A DNA stretch of 64,000 bases from Branchiostoma belcheri (taxonomy: Eukaryota; Chordata; Leptocardii; Amphioxiformes; Branchiostomatidae). The notes below the pieces were generated by a model. It saw only the letters and a list, made by a program, of their open reading frames with translations. It was not told where the DNA came from and searched no databases. Below, one piece after another: positions 57,801-64,000 of the stretch. Each line of letters opens with the position of its first letter. The first letter of the stretch is position 1. The stretch lies in assembly GCF_001625305.1 (NCBI RefSeq), contig NW_017804453.1, positions 825,350 through 889,349 of the forward strand, read 5' to 3'. Both the position numbers and the translations under genes were made by a program.

Positions 57801-60800
57801 AGCATTCATTCCAGTTCCAGCTTATAGCATACATGTATTAAGATATGGGGATGCAACACAGGTGTTTGAGGGTGTACCATCCTGGCATACTAATGCTGGA
57901 AAGTCTGCACCACTGGGCATCAGAATGTCAGATTCAGCTGGAGATGGTTCAATTGGAGGGGTCAAAAGAGGATCCCCTAGGATGCAACCAATCTCCCCAG
58001 CATCTGCCTTGCAACCAAATTAGAACTAATTGTCCCAGCAGGACCATAGTCCATGGTGGATTTTTGTGCAGAAAATTAGATTTTAAAATGTAAAGTGAGG
58101 CAGACAATCTTAATCATGAGACGAAATACATGTATGTGTGATGTGAAATGTTAAAGGAATTGTTGTTCAAAACATGTGCATTAGAGGCATGTTATAGACA
58201 GAATTTTGATTTTCATCCGTATGCATTTAGCTATAGTCGCCATAAAATATTCACTTCTTTGTTTCTTGGCAGTATTAAAAATGAAGAAAAGTTGTGGATA
58301 GCCAAGGAAGATAATCACTAAAAGCATCATCATGGTGGTGAAATAGATGAAAGTGATGAACTAGTACAAATGAGGCCCCTCCCAATGGGTGCCAAGTAAT
58401 TTATTACGTGGATCTATATACAAATCATCAAGAAGTGTAAACTCAGTCCTTTTTTATGTTCAAAACTACATAGTACTAACTTGAATGTTTATACTGTGGA
58501 TTGTCAAATCACTTGACTCATTGAACTGTTCAGATAATTTTGCTTCATGTGCAATGAAGGAAACTAAAAATGAAAATTTTATTTGTATAGACTACAAGGC
58601 AATACATGTAACTTGGTATAATAATATATGGAAACAGGGACTGGTCACATTAAGATGGACATTTTGCAAACATGCCAATACATGTATGTCAATTTCAGTT
58701 CCTGAAGAATTCTTTATTATTACGTAATAGTAGCAGCATTTCCTGTGATGTACCAAATGTTTTGCTAGATCATGTGTTCTCTGGAAACCAGTGGAAATAT
58801 TGAAACTTTCAGGGTGATATGTAGATGGTACTGCTGCATTTTGATACTGTAAATTAGTTAATTTCTGCACTTAATTTTTTAGAATGGTAAAGGAAGTTTT
58901 GTTTTCAAGTTTGCAGTTGACACCAATATAGTAACCACTGTAAACATTTCCAGATTTACATACGTGGTAATCTTACACATGTACACATTTATATATTGAC
59001 AGTCATACATGTATTTCAGTCGTGTATATTTAAATGAAGTTGATGTACAACATTCAGCTGCAAGAAAGTTATTACACCTATTCCCCTAGGACTGGTGTCG
59101 ACAGGTGCATCCATTTGGTTCATTTTCTTCACTGAAAGGCATGACCTATATTTTGTTTTTTATTGATTTTTTTCCATGTTACCAGTAGCTTACCCTGCAA
59201 ACCAGATACATGCACTACATTACATGTGTAATTAGATGACTCAGTCAACTGCACAGTTCAATCCAGGTAGAGTTTCATTATTAAATGTGCAAACTGGGAA
59301 GGAAAACGTGTAAAGTACATTCAACCAGAAGTCATTGAAAAAATGAAAATTCATTGGGAAAACAGACTTATCTTAAGGCAATTCAAGAACACAAAATCAC
59401 ACAAAATCACAAGTACATATGTACATAATACCTTGCCTCTTCAACAATGATCGCTTTTGTTCTTGGTTGCAGAATTGTTTTTAACGTAGAGAAAAGTAGG
59501 TAGGAAGACATGTACATTGTGCTCAGCCTTTTGTGTCCTCCTGCACCCCCTCCAAATTTTCTAATTCGGTAGGATGATACATACATGTAGTTAAGCTCAT
59601 TATCCAGCACCACTGTAGAGACCGGACAATGAAACATCATTTAGGCCTTAATTGCAGGTTCTGGAAAGACCACGCTTACTATTCTTTTGATCCTCCACCA
59701 ATTTGTGATGGTATGGATAAAGATAAATGCATGTATGGTACATGATGCATAGTGACAAGAGCCCCACCCAATTCAATATTAAGACATTACTGGCAGACAT
59801 GCTCATTCGCTGTCTAGACTCATCGGTATCAGTATGGCACGACACTGGTAAATCCCAGCCTCCCTGCCCTGGCTAAACCCACAGGACTAGCCAAACCTGC
59901 ATCCTGCCATCAGTATGGCATAAAATTATGACTGTAACCATGGCAACTAGCACTATCCGCTCTTGCCAACCGTCTGTAAATCGTCTCCAGGGAATGATAG
60001 CTTTTAAAGAACAGACATGTTGGAACCATTGAAAGTCCTATTGCAGGTAAAGAAGTAACAGATCATGATCTTCTCAGGCAGGAGCTTCATCATATGTTGA
60101 CAAGCTGACTTCAATTTCCGGTATTAAAAAGACTGTTGATAGCCATGTGACATGAATTTTAATATGCATTTCAGACATGGGAATCCTTCCCTTTTCTGAG
60201 AATCGATTGATGAATGGATGTTGGTTAAGGTGGAGCTTTCAACCTTTAAATAATAATTTTTTGTCAGTCAAAACCTCCAGGTCAACCTAAAAATTTTCGT
60301 AGTACATATAAGACTACATGATTAAATGTACAAATAAGTGGAAAAGATTATGTACTACTTGTGGTGTTCCTTGATCTGTGGCTTACGTTGACTTGCAAGT
60401 CGTGTTTGCCAATGCAGCAAATGTAGTACTAAAATATATCCCCTGGGAAACATGCTCATACATATGTACATTGATGCACACAAAAGATTAAATCTCATTA
60501 CATAAAGTTCTGATAACAAACAAATCATCAGCTCCCTGTCATTAGATGGAAACAGTACCTTGCAAAAAAAAATCTGAAGGTCTTATCTTTGCTTTTGTGT
60601 AGAATTGCACATTATTTACAATACATGTATATGTAAGCTTGTAGTTGTACACGTTTTATATATGCTCTCTCCTTGTCACTGCATTGAATGTGATTGTGAA
60701 GAACTGATCAACTTCAAGGTATTCCATCCATGGCACCAATGTTCATTTTGAAATTCATTGTGCTCATTAGGTCACAACAATGAAACAGTGTTACAGTGTT

Positions 60801-61285
60801 CAAAATAGTTAACAGCATAGCCTTGCTTAAGTTAAAGAAACTGCAGCATTTAGACTTTACATTAGTTACATGTACAAGTACTTTTGTAGTTGTGATGTGT
60901 GGTACTTCGATTTTACACGTAGACTGTTGCCCCCAAAACAGTTAAAGAACTAACCCATTGCTTTTTTTGTATGTTGACTTGCTGCTAATCAAGGTCATGG
61001 ATTCTCCCGACATAACATCTGTATTACCCTTTTTAACCCCTTTTCAGTCAAGCTGCACCAAGATGTCCTCATTCTTCATTTCAACATAGCTGTTGATTAC
61101 AGTACATTACATGTACTATTAGCTTATACATTGTACATATGTAACGCTGAAATATTCATATGTTTTGTCTCTTTCTCTTTCCATCCAAGCTCTCAAAGAG
61201 AAATTCACAGAGCTATCCCTTATATCGCTACTCTGTTCCTGTATGCACAACGATAAAGTCAAAGATGAGGTCATAAAATATGGCG
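54848..61285 (+). CDS. Tentative 5' part of an unknown + strand gene (two coding exons)
   Basis: An exon begins after the acceptor CGCCACAG near 54826 and contains ATG at 54848: MSTVSSTG..., donor ACAG|GTTGGT at 54870. In phase 1 it joins 61190-61285 (acceptor CCATCCAAG, donor GCG|GTCAGT), encoding 'ALKEKFTELSLISLLCSC' and 'MHNDKVKDEVIKYGG'. The peptide is helical and resembles the start of an ARM/HEAT-type protein in style only; I do not recognise the family. No later exon is visible before the window ends, so the gene would continue beyond it. Confidence 0.4.
54870..61189. other. Long presumed intron of the divergent gene
   Basis: 6.3 kb of AT-rich DNA with many TACATGTA words and no clear transposon. 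A 117-codon frame at 57670-58023 (Ser-rich, starting ATGGGAGGG) follows a TTTTAG acceptor-like site; it has no recognisable domain and I leave it unassigned. Confidence 0.35.
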
Positions 61286-61720
61286 GTCAGTAAGTCACCT
61301 TGTCCTCTGTGATGTGGTGCATGTTTGTAATTGCTGCATGACAGTGTTGCCTTATTCTGTTGACTAGTGCTTGTTGAACCTTGCTTTCCACAGGCCTGCA
61401 AAACAGCCTTAGAATCTGAGGTACCTATATTAGCTACCTGTAACTGCTTTTCTGACAAACCCATTTGGTACCCATTGCACACCTTACCATACATTATTAT
61501 GCATGTAGACTAGTACTGCATCATGCCATCACTTCACAATTTTTTTGGATAACACAACGACCACAAGGATTATAAACTGCTAGTGTTTGGAGGTACAAAG
61601 CAACTTATGTAAAAATTCTAAATGAGACAGTTCACAGCTTCATATAAAACAGAATCTTGATAATGTCTCTTCCACCAGTATGGTACTACTGATAGTACAT
61701 GTGACAGATATTTGCTCACC

Positions 61721-62029
61721 TATATTCATTACTTGGTGACGTACGCAAGAGTAATGCAATGGTATATCTGTAAACCTCCTGACACTATGTCAAGCAATTA
61801 CATGGTTGCTCGGGCTATCCTGGTCAGCAAATGCCTGGGCTATCCTGGTCAGCTGATGTATCTCACAGCTCCACAAGAAAATCTGATTATACTGCTTCAT
61901 TTTAAAAGAATCATCAGGACTCTTCCATTTACAGAATGGTAGGGACAAATTCAGAATTATAGATGTAGTCATTACAAAAGTGGTTATCTGATGATGAAGA
62001 GCTGTGGATATATTTGTCTTTTGTTAGCC
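61721..62029. repeat. Left copy of a 309-bp direct repeat, ending at the N gap
   Basis: It starts TATATTCATTACTTGG and runs to TTTGTCTTTTGTTAGCC at the gap. It matches 63540-63848 over the same length with about four substitutions seen by eye. The first TA (61721-61722) is the exact site that in the other copy borders the Tc1 end. Confidence 0.92.
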
Positions 62030-62049
62030 NNNNNNNNNNNNNNNNNNNN
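62030..62049. other. Assembly gap (20 N)
   Basis: Twenty N separate the left 309-bp repeat from the truncated left part of the Tc1 element. The true length is unknown. Confidence 0.99.
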
Positions 62050-63539
62050 CTGAAATGGCAACTTTAACACAAAAGCAGTGCAAAATTATTCAACCCCCTA
62101 CGAGGATTCCTCTAGAAATTCGTGCAGCACCCCTGTAACTGCACTGGCCTGTTGCAGACGGGAACGATAGCTTGTCATGATATTCTGGCAGTGCTATTTG
62201 GGGATTTTGGCCAATTCCTTGTTGGCGAATATCTCCATCTCAGCAATGTTCTTAGTCTTTCCTGCTGCAACAGCTTTCGTCAGGTCTCACCACAGATTCT
62301 CAATTGGGTTTAAGTCGGGAGACTGCGATGGCCACTCCAGGACCTTCTAGCCTTTCTTCTCCAACCAAGCCTTCGTGGATTTCGATGTGTGCTTGGGGTC
62401 GTTGACTTGCTGTAATGTCCAATGACGCCCCAGCTTCAACTTCTTCAAGGACTTGGTGACTTTCTTGGCTAGAATATCCTGATACTTGGTTGAATCCATG
62501 ATGCCGTCAACATGGTGGAGTTTCCCCAGTACCATTAGAAGCAAAACACACCCACAACATCACAGACTTACCGCCATGCTTCACGGTAGGCAGGGTGTTC
62601 TACTCTGCGTATGTCTGGATCCTCCTGTGCAAAACAAACCTCTGATCCACAGGACCAAAGAACTCAAGTTTTGCTTCATCAGTCCATAGGACAGTGTCCC
62701 AAAAGTTCTGTGGGTTTGATAGGCTGGGTTCAGCATACTGGAAGCAACTTTTCTTGTGGCTTGGCTTCAGCAGCGGTGTGCGTCTTGGGGTTCTGGTATT
62801 GAACCCTTCAGCATGAAGTGTGCAACGTGCTGTACCGCCTGAAACATCACTTCCTCCTCCAGCCAAGCTCTGTCTCAGGTCCTTTGCAGTAAGCCTGGAG
62901 GTTTTGTCCACCTATTCTCTCAGGAAACTTGCTGTAGCTGATGAAATATTCTTCTTTCGTCCATGACCTCCCTGTGTGGCCACAGTACCAGATGCCTTGA
63001 ACTTGCGAATAATGCTACCAATGGTATCTCTGGGAACTTTAAAGAGCTTGGATATCCTCTTATATCTATTTCCTTTATTGTGTAAGGCTACTATCTCCTA
63101 TTTAAACCTCTGGGACAACTCTCTTGCTTTCGCCATTTTACAACAAGAGGCATGTGAGCAGCAATGACACAAAGTGTGTAATACTACACATTTGGTGGAA
63201 AATTACAGGATAATACAAATATTATGGACATGCACATCTTACCTCATTGCATTACTAGTGCTTTTGGACGTGGCATGTTAGTTGTGATTCTCCATAATCA
63301 TGCAACCCTAGCTGATGAGTTGTATAGGGGTTGAATAATTTTGCCACCTGCTTTTTGTGTTAAAGTTGCCATTTCAGATGAACTATGAAATAATATTGAC
63401 TTTTTCTCTGATATTAAATTGTAGTTAACTATATGTTAATCACTTACATGAGTTAGGCATATTCTACAGTTGTAATTTTCCTTATTTTGGCAAAATTCCC
63501 CAAAATATAAGAGGGGTTGAATAATTTTGCATGCAACTG
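62050..63539 (-). mobile_element. Tc1/mariner element with IR/DR-type inverted repeats
   Basis: The right end finishes ATGCAACTG next to TA at 63540, the target site of Tc1/mariner. An inner repeat with 'GCAAAATTATTCAACCCC' occurs at about 62079-62096 on the left and, inverted, at about 63328-63345 on the right; a second, outer copy lies at about 63514-63531. Two spaced repeats per end are the IR/DR layout of Sleeping Beauty-like elements. The left outer repeat is missing, swallowed by the gap. 'GAAATGGCAACTTTAACACA' appears at both ends in inverted orientation. Confidence 0.85.
62290..63136 (-). pseudogene. Tc1-like transposase, degraded
   Basis: Read on the - strand: start 'MAKARELSQRF' at 63136, stopped at codon 13 (TAG), then pieces in shifted frames: 'LRQSLAGGGSDVSG' (helix-turn-helix region), 'VLWTDEAKLEFFG' (first catalytic Asp), 'NDPKHTSKSTKAWL' (second Asp), and 'LEWPSQSPDLNPIENLW' (Glu of the DD34E triad, about 62290-62345). 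The catalytic residues survive as fragments but stops and frameshifts exclude an active enzyme. Confidence 0.85.
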
Positions 63540-63848
63540 TATATTCATTACTTGGTGACATACGCAAGAGTAATGCAATGGTATATCTGTAAACCTCCTG
63601 ACACTATGTCAAGCAATTACATGGTTGCTCGGGCTATCCTGGTCCGCAAATGCCTGGGCTATCCTGGTCAGCTGATGTATCTCACAGCTCCACAAGAAAA
63701 TCTGATTATACTGCTTCATTTTAAAAGAATCATCAGGACTCTTCCATTTACAGAATGGTAGGGACAAATTCAGAATTATAGATGTAGTCATTACAAAAGT
63801 GGTTATCTGATGATGAACAGCTGTGGATATATTTGTCTTTTGTCAGCC
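63540..63848. repeat. Right copy of the 309-bp direct repeat
   Basis: It begins at the TA bordering the Tc1 end and runs to TTTGTCAGCC at 63848, after which unique sequence continues. Visible differences from the left copy include GACATA/GACGTA, GTCCGC/GTCAGC, GAACAG/GAAGAG and GTCAGCC/GTTAGCC. Confidence 0.92.
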
Positions 63849-64000
63849 AAAAGATATCAATTAGCAAAGATATACTATAGTTCACTTATCAAGTTGATAT
63901 GTATCTTCACTCAATTAGAGGCAGTGAACTCATTAGAGGCAGTGACATCTGGACAATCCAGTAAATGAGAAGGCCTTAAGTTTTGTTATGGATCGGATTA

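Noticed and set aside
57670-58023. 117-codon + strand frame, Ser-rich
   Set aside because: No domain or splice partner recognised; it could be chance in a 6-kb intron, so I did not call it a gene.
1-64000. CRISPR arrays, bacterial operons, tRNA and rRNA genes
   Set aside because: The window is metazoan nuclear DNA; I saw no regularly spaced repeats and no convincing tRNA cloverleaf or rRNA sequence.

Overview
This window is animal nuclear DNA: genes are split into short exons with GT-AG (and two GC-AG) introns, and long AT-rich introns hold DNA-transposon hairpins and 5'-truncated LINE-type elements. The gene set is metazoan: a kyphoscoliosis-peptidase-like protein, a TIR protein, two HINT3 genes, and RTEL1. 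Together with the repeat style and the abundance of the 8-mer TACATGTA, this suggests an invertebrate deuterostome, most likely a lancelet (Branchiostoma). The species is an inference; the exon structures are read from the sequence.

Layout. 1-1080: no gene seen. 1081-4620 (+): a four-exon KY/transglutaminase-like gene whose catalytic Cys and His are both replaced. 5334/5407-6561 (+): three exons of a TIR domain, possibly spliced to the KY gene. 7905-14327 (+): HINT3 copy A, intact, with a LINE-type retroelement and two GC-rich blocks in intron 3. 16429-18864 (+): HINT3 copy B, whose nucleophilic His is a Cys and whose exon 3 is identical to copy A. 50191-19524 (-): RTEL1 helicase in 32 exons over 30.7 kb, convergent with HINT3-B. 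Intron 24 carries a second LINE-type element with a clear 14-bp target duplication, and exon 24 has an apparent 1-bp frameshift. 50930-61285 (+): a tentative divergent gene of unknown function, running off the useful part of the window. 61721-63848: a decayed Tc1/mariner element flanked by a 309-bp near-identical direct repeat and a 20-N gap, best read as a mis-scaffolded heterozygous insertion.

How the genes relate. The two HINT3 genes are a tandem duplication with later gene conversion. The KY-like and TIR reading frames are phase-compatible across a 972-bp interval and may form one transcript. RTEL1 is a housekeeping genome-stability helicase with no evident functional link to its neighbours. 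Exon joins were checked by reading phase across every junction; the RTEL1 model totals 1178 residues once the one-base frameshift is allowed for.
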